Assembly: GCF_000340215.1 (NCBI RefSeq)
Contig: NW_006921532.1
Coordinates: 6,786,550-6,850,549 of the forward strand
DNA length: 64,000 nt
From: Pseudocercospora fijiensis CIRAD86
Taxonomy: Eukaryota; Ascomycota; Dothideomycetes; Mycosphaerellales; Mycosphaerellaceae
Direction of reading: 5' to 3'
Shown: piece by piece, positions 1-10,689 of the stretch
Position numbering within the stretch: the first letter of the stretch is position 1
How the letters are laid out: each line of letters opens with the position of its first letter
The notes under the pieces: generated by a model
What the model saw: the letters and a program-made list of their open reading frames with translations, nothing else
Told to the model about the DNA's origin: nothing
Database searches by the model: none
Position numbers and translations under genes: made by a program

Positions 1-190
1 ATAGCGCTCGAGTGACTGCTAGTAAGTATTGCTTAGCCGACTTAGTAACGACGTCGTTTGAGGCGGCATCTAATAAGCGGTTTATATCAAATCTAAGGCC
101 TCTAAGACTCGTAGCAGTTACGACTACCCTATCGGTGCGCCTATTAGATAGAAGTATAAAGCCTTATCCTGTCGACTCTATTTAATTTTT

Positions 191-250
191 ATATACACGC
201 TATTATATATACGCTATTACATACACGCTATTATATATACGCTATTATAT
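191..250. repeat. 28-bp short tandem repeat
   Basis: Two near-identical 28-bp units lie back to back, each made of two diverged halves around the core ACACGCTATTATATATACGC. It is AT-rich and non-coding. Confidence 0.7.
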
Positions 251-1474
251 AGACCTATACGCCGACTTATTAATATCAACCTATGTCTTAACCTCTAGCG
301 TAGCTAAGTATCGGGTCTCGCGTCGCTCTAGGGATAGTGCGCTAGTTATCCGCTCCCTAGCTAATAGCACTATTCTATTAGCTAGAGCCCGCGGCTCTAA
401 CCCGCTTTAGGGTTCTAGGTGTTAAGGTCGGCTAGGTGTGTTTCCGGTCGGGGTCGAATTGCCCTTATACTAGACTATATCTTCGACGTAGCGAGATCTA
501 GAGCTAATCGTGTCGATGTAGGTGCTTTAGCCGGGTGTTACCTACTCGCTCGCCTATACTTAATAGGATATTGTAGGTTATAACCTAGAGTTGATCGGCT
601 TTCTATACTAGTAGGCCGGGGAGGGTAATAATGCTCGCGTCTACTGTTTTCTAGTCGGTAGCAATTATACTACTACTAGTACCTCTTTCTATTTTATAGG
701 CTAGTTCGCTAACAAGGATTTGCTACTCGATCGCTCGTACCTAGAAGACTAGTTTATATACCTCCTATACGATCTAGTTCTAGCTAATACTAAGCTCGCC
801 GACTATATTATATTTCCGGACGGTAGTGTATTAGACTAGGACGCTAGTAAGGATCGTACTATTGCTTTAGTCCGCGGCGTAGATAAGTAGTACATCGATA
901 GTGTCTAGAGAAGTACGTTTTACTATAACTCGAATGTTTAGCTACCGCTAACTCTAAGCAGCACGATAAACGTTTGCTACGGTCGGCTTAAGGCAGTATT
1001 ATATACTATCGCAGGATAGCGTACGAGCACTGCTAGTCTAGTATAGACATATGCATTATTTATATATAGGGTTGCTAAGTTCGGGGTCGATTAATAATTT
1101 AGGGGCGGATTAATACTACGACTCGGCATCTTAGAGTTAGCCTATACTTTTCGGTAATACTATTAATATATTAAACTTATATCCTACTGTATTACGATGC
1201 CATTTTCTAGTATTACCGTCTTCGTATTAGACGCTCGGTTAGCGCTAGACTAACCTGTATCCTATATGCTAGCGGCAACTACGCCTTCGCGGATTGTCGA
1301 ATTACCTAGAAGTAACTTAAAACATTCCGGTATATATAGCGACCAATTTGATTATAGATACGTATGCCTATACATTTCATCGCGATAGGCCTTAATATAG
1401 ATTAATGCAGTGCCGAAGAGTTTAGCTACTACTAGTTGAAATTATTGTCCTAGCTACTATCTTAGCATTCTACT

Positions 1475-2110
1475 GCTACTACTACTGCTACCGACTCGCT
1501 ATAGATAGCCTACTTAGCCTCGATTCGTATAAGTTCCGTACTGCTTAACTTTCCGATATCTAGTTTCCTTGTCCGATCTAGCCTCCCGGCTACTAGATCT
1601 ATATCCTATTGCTACTGCTACTACTACCGACTCGCTATAGATAGCCTACTTAGCCTCGATTCGCATAAGTTCCGTACTGCTTTACTTCCCGCTATCTAGT
1701 TTCCTTGTCTTATCTAGCCTCCCGGCTACTAGATCTATATCCTATTGCTACTATTACTACTACCGACTCGCGGCGGATACCCTACTCGGCCTAGAGTCGT
1801 ATAAGTTCCGTACTACTTTACTTCCCGCTATCTAGTTTCCTTGTCTTATCTAGCCTCCTAGCTACTAGATCTATATCCTATTGCTACTATTACTACTACC
1901 GACTCGCGGCGGATACCCTACTCGGCCTAGAGTCGTATAAGTTCCGCACTGCTTTACTTCCCGCTATCTAGTTTCCTTGTCCTATCTAGCCTCTCGGCTA
2001 CTATATCTATATCCTATTGCTACTATTACTGCTACCGACTCGCGGCGGATAGCCTAATTAGTCTCGACTCGTACGAGTTCCGCACTACTTTAGGTCTCGC
2101 TATATAGTTT
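1475..2110. repeat. 136-bp tandem array, about 4.7 copies
   Basis: The core CCGACTCGC recurs at 1491, 1627, 1763, 1899 and 2035, an exact spacing of 136 bp. Each unit also carries GTTCCG(T/C)ACTGCTTTA, TCTAGTTTCCTTGTC and a (CTA/CTG)n stretch before the next core. Units differ mostly by C/T and G/A changes of the RIP type and by a block change after the third core. Because 136 is not a multiple of three, this is unlikely to be a coding repeat. A second, unrelated-looking array at 4.25-4.66 kb has the same period. Confidence 0.9.
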
Positions 2111-2205
2111 CTTGTCTTTTATAGCATCTCGTTGTAATTCTCGGTAGAAGTACTATAGGATTTTCGTCGCCGTCGTAGTTATACCGTAGTTAACGAAGGT
2201 CGAGG

Positions 2206-2411
2206 CTAACAACGCCGCAGGCTCGGATCTAGTACTAGTATATTAAAAGGGCGTACAAGGCTGCAATTATTATTAAGCAGCTAACCTCTTCGTTATAGGT
2301 AGAGCCATTTGCCTTCGCCTATAACGAAGGGATTAGCTACTTAATAATAATTGCAGCCTTGTATGCCCTTTTAATATACCGGTGCTAGATCCGAGCCTAC
2401 GGCGTTGTTAG
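2206..2411. repeat. 206-bp foldback hairpin (possible MITE)
   Basis: The sequence reads inward from both ends as an inverted repeat with arms of about 95 bp. CTAACAACGCCG at the left matches CGGCGTTGTTAG at the right, and the arms continue through a shared AAGGCTGCAATTATTATTAA block to a loop of about 10 bp near 2310. Mismatches are few and mainly RIP-type. No convincing target-site duplication was found at the ends, so a foldback miniature element is only one reading; a palindromic segment of a larger repeat is the other. Confidence 0.85.
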
Positions 2412-2689
2412 GTTTATATCGAGTCCGGGCGCTAGATTGCTAAGGTGTATATCTAGTATAGGTAAACACGTCCTTAGTCGTATAGCTAAAGATATAGTAG
2501 TAGTAGTATATGAATTGCTAAAGTTTATTCTCCTAATATTGAATTCTTCTTCTTCTTCTTCTTCTTTATCCTCTAGACGAGACTACTCTTGTCTAGCGTT
2601 AAAGACTAAAGAATTACTGCTATAACTCTTAGCTAGGACGCTAAACAAATAGGCACGGCTACGCTCGCAAAGAAGGTCTACGTAGTATG

Positions 2690-3811
2690 CTAGTAGGCAG
2701 ATAGACATAGCTTTTATCGTACGGCTAAAGAGGTAGTAGAGGTAGTGTATAAATTGCTAAAGTTTATCCGCCTTAAACTTAATTTCGTCCTTAATAACTA
2801 CGTAGTAAGCGGGTCGTACTATGCCTTAAAGTCCTAAATGTACCTATAGCCCGACCCTATATAGATCTTGTCGGCGATACTATAGTCGACGACTATACCT
2901 ACGAGTAGGTTCTAATAGTTATTATATGTATCCTACCTACGAGTCGGGTAGAAACGAGTATAGTAACGCTTACTAACGATAATTACGGTTATCTTCGGAT
3001 ACTTCTCTTTGCTACCGTAGAGCTTTGTAAAGGCCTTTTTAGGACTACCTAGGTTACTATATAGTACACTGCCTCGATTGCTCTTACGGTTAGTAACTAG
3101 GACCGACTACTTATCAAATTTTCTAGGTCTAGTAAACTTAACGCTCTACAAGTTCCGGCAGTCCTTCTATAGTGTACTAGGTTTCGAATTCGAATTATAG
3201 CCTACGCGAGGAGTATCTAGGATACGGCCGGGCACTATAATTATGCTAGTACCTACCGAGAAGCTAAATAGCTTTACGGGAGTTAACTAATAATTACCGG
3301 TAGGATCGGTAAAACGGAAGAGCCGCGGACTATTCCTAAGCCTAGTACTAGGAGTTCCGGTAATAGATATAGCATCGAGGTTTAGAAATATAGCTACGAA
3401 TTTGAGCATCTTAGAAGTCTAGTTGCTTCTAAGTAGGCGTCGATAAGGCTTATTAGTACGGATTGTATATAGCTCGGCAGGTAGGTATTAGGGATTAGCG
3501 CGTATACTAACGTTAAGTACCGGACGATCTAGGTGTCTAAGGGTAATTCCGTAGTGTTAACGGAAGTAATTATTTATAGTAATCTGTCGCGTTATAGCAT
3601 TTAGGATGCTATAGTCGGCGAGGCGGAATCTAACCTAGTTAGCATTGCTAAAACGCTAAACCTAGATCTTGTCGGTAGCCTTCGCGAAGCCGATAATAGG
3701 CCTAACCTTAACTCTAAACGGCTTTTGCTCCGACGTATGCAACCTAGCGTAATGCCGTTAGGTTAGATAATAAGGGACCGTTTATTCGGCTAGAGGGCTA
3801 TAAGGAAGCTT
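2690..3811 (+). pseudogene. Unrecognised RIP-broken coding relic
   Basis: Two consecutive stretches read well on the plus strand if TAG/TAA are taken as former Gln/Trp codons: about 2697-3200 in one frame and about 3227-3811 in another. The first includes VVEVVYKLLKFIRLKLNF, and a second weaker copy of the same motif (VVVVYELLKFILLILN) occurs upstream at about 2490-2540. The second stretch includes SNLVSIAKTLNLDLVG. I do not recognise a family. The 3' end runs into the left arm of the inverted repeat at the assembly gap, so its true end is unknown. Confidence 0.3.
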
Positions 3812-3812
3812 A
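3725..3812 (+). repeat. Left arm of 88-bp inverted repeat flanking the gap
   Basis: This arm is the reverse complement of 4066-4153, with a handful of mostly RIP-type differences. The ends are TTGCTCCGACGTA at the left and TACGTCGGAGCAA at the right. It could be the terminal inverted repeat of an element whose core is mostly hidden in the gap, or a scaffolding artefact at a palindrome. Confidence 0.85.
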
Positions 3813-3964
3813 TCCACACCAGCTAGCACGCCCTCACTACATTTATCACTATCTAAACATCCCAAAAAGCGATTTAGCCCGAGATACGCCCTACCATTGA
3901 TGTCTCCTGTTCAATAACCATGGCTTGTAGTTGTTCACTTCGCGAAGAACTGTTGCGTAGCTCT
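3813..3964. other. Unmutated 152-bp island next to the gap
   Basis: This stretch is rich in CpA (for example CCACACCAGCTAGCACGC), in sharp contrast to the RIP-mutated DNA on both sides. It lies inside the inverted repeat and ends at the N run. It holds a small palindromic core, GTTCACTTCGCGAAGAAC. It may be misplaced contig-end sequence or the unique centre of an inserted element. Confidence 0.6.
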
Positions 3965-4064
3965 NNNNNNNNNNNNNNNNNNNNNNNNNNNNNNNNNNNN
4001 NNNNNNNNNNNNNNNNNNNNNNNNNNNNNNNNNNNNNNNNNNNNNNNNNNNNNNNNNNNNNNNN
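3965..4064. other. Assembly gap (100 N)
   Basis: There are exactly 100 N, the conventional size for a gap of unknown length. The continuity of everything to the left with everything to the right is therefore not proven by this sequence. Confidence 1.
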
Positions 4065-4065
4065 C

Positions 4066-4153
4066 TAAGCTTCCTTATAGCCCTCTAGCCGGACAAACGG
4101 TCTCTTATTGTCTAACCTAACGGCATTACGCTAGGTTGTATACGTCGGAGCAA
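4066..4153 (-). repeat. Right arm of 88-bp inverted repeat flanking the gap
   Basis: This is the partner of 3725-3812. Several sites keep the unmutated form here (for example GGACAAACGGTC against the mutated left arm), so the two arms are independent copies rather than one read duplicated exactly. Confidence 0.85.
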
Positions 4154-4246
4154 TGTATAGCGAGAATAATAAAGGTATAGTTATAGGATACTCCGAGAGT
4201 AAGTAAGGCGACTCGGTTGTCCTCCCGCGATACTCTTGCCGCCTTT

Positions 4247-4660
4247 AACCTAGCTATAATCTAGCTCCGTAGTATAATAGCGGCGCCGCGTAGTAGATAG
4301 GGTTTAGGTTCTTGTTCTACTAGAGGCCCGCGATAGCCGTAGCCGTAGTTCGTATCTCGAGCTTAACTTTACCTACGCCTTTGCCCTAGCTATAATCTTA
4401 CTCCGTAGTATAATAGCGGCGCCGCGTAGTAGATAGGGTTTAGCTTCTTATTCTACTAGAGGCCCGCGATAGCCGTAGCCGTAGTTCGTGTCTCGAGCTT
4501 AACTTTACCTACGCCTTTGCCCTAGCTGTAATCTTGCTCCGTAGTATAATAGCGGCGCCGCGTAGTAGATAGGGTTTAGCTTCTTGTTCTGCTAGAGGCC
4601 CGCGATAGCCGTAGCCGTAGCGTCCTCCTCGCAATGCTCCTTATCGCCGGCTATAGTCTA
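4247..4660. repeat. Second 136-bp tandem array, about 3 copies
   Basis: The palindromic core CGGCGCCGCG recurs at 4281, 4417 and 4553, exactly 136 bp apart, inside units that begin CTAGCT(A/G)TAATCT. A fourth, much diverged unit follows (GTATAATAGTAGCGCTATA near 4680). The units are nearly identical to one another. I see no clear sequence identity with the array at 1475-2110, although the period is the same. Confidence 0.88.
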
Positions 4661-4849
4661 GCTCCGTACGTATAATAGTAGCGCTATATAGTAAATAGTG
4701 TCGTAGCGCCGAGTATAGTTCTAGCTAGCGCGCTAGTTGCTAATCGCTCTAGCTACGGTTACGGGGTTGTTTAACCGATCGCCTATACTACGTAACCTAG
4801 TCGACTATGTTCGATTTCCTAGCCTAGGGTCTATACTATATATGTTCTA

Positions 4850-5170
4850 CTTAATACTAGAACGATAGGGAACTTCGATAATATAGATAAGGTAAAGGAT
4901 AGTTAAGAATCGTAGTACGCGGTTAAGTCGTTAGCACTTAATCGAGTCGACAAACGTAGTAGCTAGTTAGCCTTTCCTAACGTAGAGAACCTAGTTAGAT
5001 AGATTAAACGAAGCATTCGAATCTCGGGTAGGGTAGCGCTATATATCCGCAAGAATAGATCGCCGCTATTTATACGATAGAAGACGAATAAAGAACTACA
5101 AGACGAGGTAGAGCGGTTAGTACTAGAGTTAGAGCAATTGCGTAAAAAGGTTACGTTTCTATTACAAAAA
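4850..5170 (+). pseudogene. Unrecognised relic ending in a coiled coil
   Basis: One plus-strand frame reads for about 105 codons, with stops only at presumed Gln/Trp positions. It contains SIRISGRVALYIRKNRSPLF, then a leucine-rich helix, ELQDEVERLVLELEQLRKKV, that looks like a coiled coil. Such tails occur at the C-terminus of several fungal transposase families, but no catalytic part is visible upstream, where the 136-bp array lies. The family is not recognised. Confidence 0.3.
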
Positions 5171-5287
5171 CAATAGGCATATAATAATATTATGCTCGAT
5201 ACGCAAAGAAGGTAGTAACGGAATATAGGGAAATATGCTATACGGATGTATAGTAAGAGGGGATAGGAAGGGTAGGGCGGTAGGTTA

Positions 5288-5470
5288 GGTAGCTTCCTAA
5301 TGCGTCGGTTTGCCGATTAGTAACCTAAGCCGGACTAAGTCGGACAGCTAGTCGGTTATCGAGTCGCATCGCTAATTTAAAGGGCAGAGCGGTAGTCTAG
5401 GTCGCTTCCTAATATATAGGCTTGCCGACTCGTACCCTAAGTCGGTTGTCGAGTCGTATCGCTAATTTGT
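5288..5470. repeat. Pair of imperfect direct repeats
   Basis: Copies at about 5288-5380 and 5398-5470 share (A/C)GCTTCCTAAT at the start and GTCGGTT(A/G)TCGAGTCG(C/T)AT at the end, with an internal deletion in the second. It is non-coding and lies between the coiled-coil relic and the 3' end of the helicase relic. Confidence 0.65.
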
Positions 5471-5529
5471 ACCTATAGTAGTAGTTATTAATATTAGGCG
5501 CGGATAAATACAACGTTAGGCTTGCTTTA

Positions 5530-8500
5530 CTTATGTTAATATTTTATAGCGTATCTGCTATATCGACGTCGACTCTATATACTACTTCCCCCGCTCGTAA
5601 TACTAGCGCCGACGTACGCTATAGCTATATCCTATTATACTTTACCCTTTTTCCTCTTTTTTTCCTTCTCGAAGCCGAGCGATTATTATATATCCTAAGC
5701 TCGTACCTGTCTGCTTGTAACCTATACTGCCTATATAATTACAACCGATACTATTACAAATCGGTACGACTCTGTAAAATCTGCCCTCTAAACGCCGGCC
5801 GCGCGAGATACTCTTCTACCTATTTAAATATTAGCCTCCGGAGTCTAGTAATTGTCGATAATAATAACGGTGTCCGTAGGGGGGAGGTTTATACTAGTTA
5901 TAATCTAGCTTGTATATGCTACTATAAGCCACTTCTCGTCGCTATATCTATTTACCTTGTTCCTCGTAGATACGAACTCTTTAATAAGGTCGGCCCTAGT
6001 AGTATCGGTCTAGCTACTCTAAGTATCGATAAGGATTCTATATGCTATATTACTAGTGCTTAGGATATTATCGTAATACTCGGAGTCTTTTTTCTATATA
6101 GCTAGCTACTAAAGATACTACAAAAATGTTAGTCTTGTATGCTTAGTAGATAGGGGGGGGGTAGATAGATACGTACTAAGTCTAAAACGAAGACATTCTA
6201 CGGCTTAAAGCTAGCTAGCACAATCTTACTTCTATGCCCGTGCTAGCGCTGCTTGCTACGCTTAATTCGGATAATATGCCGTAGCGACACTATAACCGGC
6301 TCGTTATACAGTATTAGTATATAGTCCTAGAGGTAGGGATCCGATAGACTGTAGTCGCGTATCCTAGGAAGTATGTTTTTAATGTCCTATAGTGTAAAAG
6401 CACTAAGTTCCTTAATTAAGTCCGTATCGCCCCCCTATAGTGCGAGAAGTAGCGATAGAAATACAGTAAAGACCTGTATTATCTTAGACACGTGTATGAA
6501 TTTAGTATCTTCCGCTGCCTTCTATTCTTCGACCTACTCGCTTAGTGCTAGATCTTCTATAGATTTAAATTGTAAGCCGATATCAAAATGGGAATATAGT
6601 AGACAATCGATAGCCGGTACGCGCGGAGTATTAGGTATAGGTTGCTATATTAGCGTCTTCTTAAGGCGAACTATTTTCGTTAGCAACTAAGGGCGAAACT
6701 TGTCTAGCGCCCGAGTATCTTTATCCGTAATACTTAGTTCTATTCGACCTACTATCGCGTTAGAGTATTCGGATTGTAAGTACTTAGAAACCTAATTGCT
6801 AATATGCCTAGCCGAGTCGGAGATATTACTATTGTCGCTAAACTAGAAGTTACGTTCTATATCGCGCGTCTCTTTAGTCGATAGCGATTAGTCGACGAAA
6901 TTAAACTGTACTATAGAAGGCGACTAAACAGGGCAGAGGTACCCCTTTGTATCGTAGGCATTAACGTGTCTCTATACCGAGGCAGTTATAATAACAGCCA
7001 AATTAGATAGTTTACTAAAGGGAGTGCTACTTAGGCCGAGAACGAAAGGATAGCCTATAAGACTAGCGACGGCAGTCTACTCTTTAGCGCTATATATCTT
7101 AGTAATATAAAACTCGTCGACGATAATAGTCGTAGCTAGTATACGAAGTAGCGGCGGTTTCGAATTAGATTTCTCCGACCGTGTCTAGGACTTCTATTTC
7201 TTAGCTCGTTCGTACGTTATGAAATCTAGTACGTTAGATATTATAGTCGAGGTAGTAAGGACGATCTATTTATAGTACTATAAATAAGGGGGTACTTCTA
7301 TATCCTCGTATTTAAGCAATAAGCGTACCGGGACGCCTTTTTTAAACTACTACTTATCTACAACCTTTATACCGAATACCTATTCTAGTTCTAGCCGAGT
7401 CGGGAGCGCTATATAATCGAGATAAAGAACGTCCTCGATATACACGACCTAGTTATAGTTCTACGGACTAGCTCTATTACGTCTCTTATCTTTCGTTAGC
7501 TTACTAGAGTCTTTTATAAGATATACGAATATAGCTCCGGGTAGTATAAAGTTGTCGATCTTATATATCTAGTTTTCGGCTAGCTACTTCGGAATATAGA
7601 CAACGTAAACGCTAGGGCGGATAACCGGCTTTGTACCGCTAGCTAATACCTACGGATCGAACGCAATTTTCTTATTTAGCCGAAGTTCTAGGTTAACCGA
7701 CGAATTGGATAGCCGAAAGGGATAGGCGTTAGCAGTTAATAGCCCGTTATTACTCTATACCCTCTACTATATCGAGGTTATAGCGACGTACCCTAACGTA
7801 TATGCCGTCTTACCTATACCTACGTCTATACCGCTAATATAGAAGTCCGCGCTAGTAACGGAAGCTAGAAGCGTCTAGGTGATTGTATAGAATTAGTAAG
7901 ACTTTAACGGACGAGTCGATCTCTAATTAGGCGGAACAACGCCTATATACGGCGAAGTCTAAGAGGGATCGAGTAGTCTAAAATCGTATATTAACTTAAA
8001 GTTCTTAGCGTCGAGATAGGAGTATACGTTACTAGACAACTACTTCTCGACGTCGGTTTCTATATCTAAATCTATCGACTAGCTAGGTATCGCCGACGAG
8101 ATCTAATCGACAAAATCTACTAACGTCTAGATCGGTAGAGGGTCGGCTTAGACTTCTACTTACGTACCCGGTAGTCGTACGGCGAGTTTAGGCTTATTCG
8201 GATCTAGTAGCGATACGATCTAACTCGGTAACGACTCGATCTATTTCTAGCGAATTCGATCTCGCTTCGAGTCGATTATATCTCCGGCCTTCTTACTATT
8301 AGTATTGTCGGCTTTGCTCGATTTAATTTTTCTATTATCCTTAGTATTGTTACTAGCATTTGTCTACGCCGGAGGTTGTACTAGGGATAGTACTAGTCTA
8401 TTTAAAGCGTGCTATATCTTAGGTAGAGTAGAAGCAATATAGGCCTTTACTATATGCTCTATCGCATCGGGCTATACGGAACGGACGGCCGTTCGAACCG

Positions 8501-9291
8501 AATCGTCGAGGGCGACTAGAAGTAAAGCAGTATTCCTATTATAACCGTTGTCGCGGAGCACCTCCTTAACTACCTTATCGACAGCCTACTAAATCGCTAT
8601 TATATCCGCGGCGACGTCGGCTATAGCTTTTCGCGCGGCTGCCTGCCGAGCTGCCTCCTACTCTTTATATATCCTCCAGAATCTATCCGCGATAAGCTGT
8701 TTATAGCGCTCGCGATCGGCGCGATCCTTACGAGCGAGTCGGTCGTCCTTAGCTTGCTTAATAGCCGATTTCGTAGGCGACTACGGACTCTAACCGACAT
8801 TGATTTCGGCAGGATTACCGGCTATAGAAGCACCGTACTAAGCTAGGTCGATAGTTCTAGAAGCCTTAAGTAGGGACGGTCGACGATATATAGAAGGTAT
8901 CCTAGTATAGTCCGTTATATTTTTGCCGACGAGGAAATCGAGTCTAGTAGAAATCCTAGTATCTAAGCTATTATATATCTCTATAGCTAGGGAGTGGAAT
9001 ATCGGATTAGTCTTACATTTAGAAAGACCTTTAGGGCCGCGAGCTAGATCGATTACTACGAAGAATTCGTACTTCTACTATTCGGGCGATAGTAATAACT
9101 CTCGTACGAGCTAGAGCCGCAACAAATCCTTTATACTAATATTATTAGAAGTCTTCGATTATAGGATAGACTAATTTAGGCTAAATACGTCGTAGTCTGC
9201 CGTTAAAGGTAACCGCTAGTCGACAATACTAAACTATAACGTAATCTTAGCCCGGTTCGGCTTAATAGGGCGTAGCGCGTCGGACATTACT
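5530..9291 (-). pseudogene. SNF2-type helicase relic, RIP-inactivated
   Basis: A long minus-strand reading frame starts at an ATG at 9291 (MSDALRPIKPNRAKIT) and runs to about 5530, interrupted almost only by TAG/TAA at presumed Trp/Gln codons. The core has the SNF2/DEXD order. A Q-like motif lies upstream of Walker A SGIDVGIGKTAYTLGYVA (GIGKT at 7806-7820). Motif Ia follows as VYVVYIPKQLAENQ, and motif II as TIIVDEFYI (7113-7121 for VDE). Motif III is GLSSTPFSKLSNL. Near 5800-5860, IIIDNY-TPEANIQIGRRVSRA resembles the motif V-VI region of SNF2 proteins. The N-terminal ~480 residues are low-complexity and not recognised. Such helicases are normally nuclear chromatin or repair ATPases; a repeated, RIP-hit copy suggests mobile-element cargo, which is inference. 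Confidence 0.6.
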
Positions 9292-10689
9292 AGATTAGTA
9301 TCCTTGCTACCGTGCGAATCTCCTAGCGTTATTCTCTTAAATACCCGACCGGCTCTACTAGTCTTACTAGCAGAGGTAGAACTTGCTCTACGCTTAGGTA
9401 TAGAAGGCGTAGTTTGTCGGGATCTATTAGTCTCGCTCTCGGATACGTCTTCCTCTTTAGTATTATTACCGGCCGGCGGGGTAAACTTGTCCCTTATAAC
9501 CTTCTATGTAAGGCGGCATACTAAGTAGACTATAGACCTCTGAATTTTATTATTCGGACTATTTGCATTGTCCTACGGAAGCATTCCCCTAACGTACTAC
9601 TTCGGAGCCTGTTTAGGATCTTTAAAGTACTATTCGGGCATTAATAGCGCACGTCTAGGTTTAGTAGGATAGTTGAGGTTGCTAGCAATAGCGTATACTA
9701 TAGCTTTCTCCTCCTTATAATGCCCCTTAACGGGCTAGCGACTCTACTTCCCCTTTAACTAGTTAAATGAAAAATGTTTCTCTAAATGCGGAAGGAGCCT
9801 TTTTATTACTAACGTAAGAAGAGGCTTGTCGATACTATACAGGTTTAGTATAATATGTTTAGGGACGTCTTTGCCGCTATTTAAGGCTTTAATTAGTAGC
9901 TCGTTATCCTTTAGCTAGTCCTCGATATTCGTAGAGACTACTATCTCGGTAAAGGCAGTAGGCGACGAGTTTATAACTAGTATATAGCATTAGTATATAA
10001 CAGGTTATACTAATTAGTGATACTTATATAACAGAGGTTAGGGACTATAGATCGACAACGACGTATACTATCCGAGAGTAGCAGATAAACTAATAGAGTT
10101 AGTAAAATTCGCTATACGTTAGGGTCGGCGGAGGTAAGAATAGGAGCGGAGAGCTGCTTATATCCGCCGACCCTAACGCGAGCCGTTAGAGTTGCGTTAT
10201 ACAACGAGTATCTATATATACTAGCTTAACGCTAGTCGAGCACGACGGCTAAGTTACATAGTGCGGCCTATATACGAGTTAGAATAGGGCATTAGCGAAG
10301 GAAATAATATACTATACGTGCGATAGGGAGGGTAAGGGGGTGCATATATATAGAATAGGTATATTAGTACGAGTTAATAGTAAATATTAAAGAAGGCAGT
10401 AATAAGGAAAGGTAACGACTTTAAATACCTACCTCGTAACCGGGTCGGTTAGCGAGTCGGGCCTAACTAGCTAATAAATCGACGAAGTAAGGTATCTAGC
10501 GCTTAAGCATATAATAGTTTAGTTACGCAACTAGTAACCGAAGTAATAAGGCTATAGATAATCGTTGTAGTATAAACCCCTATACGATAGACGGTTCTAG
10601 ATATAGGACTAACAAGTCGTAGTAAATATAGTACTACGTAACAAGTAATCGAAAGTTAGTAATGTAAATATAAGCCTATCTATAGCAGA
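9292..10689. other. Non-coding region between divergent relics
   Basis: This 1.4 kb lies between the start of the minus-strand helicase relic and the first clear codons of the plus-strand relic, so it may have held divergent promoters. The first part (9300-9540) is open in one plus frame for 74 codons, but that frame overlaps nothing recognisable. It contains one strong short inverted repeat, listed separately. Confidence 0.45.
10117..10178. repeat. 16-bp inverted repeat with 30-bp loop
   Basis: CGTTAGGGTCGGCGGA at 10117-10132 is followed by its exact reverse complement at 10163-10178. It lies midway between the two divergent relics. It has survived RIP unchanged on both arms because it has no CpA or TpG sites. 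Confidence 0.85.

Larger units (their letters stand above)
1..2205. other. RIP-degraded sequence, no recognisable gene
   Basis: The stretch is dominated by CTA/TAG with few CpA or TpG dinucleotides, while CpG is retained, which is the pattern left by repeat-induced point mutation at CpA. Stops are dense in all frames, and I could not recognise a protein family on either strand. It contains a short 28-bp tandem duplication and a 136-bp tandem array, listed separately. The left end of whatever repeat this belongs to lies outside the window. Confidence 0.7.

Noticed and set aside
1475..2110. CRISPR-like array
   Set aside because: Units are contiguous 136-bp tandem repeats without short repeats and unique spacers, and the organism is a fungus.
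5533..6063. A 176-codon plus-strand frame
   Set aside because: It is the shadow of the C-terminal helicase relic on the minus strand, where SNF2 motif VI can be read.
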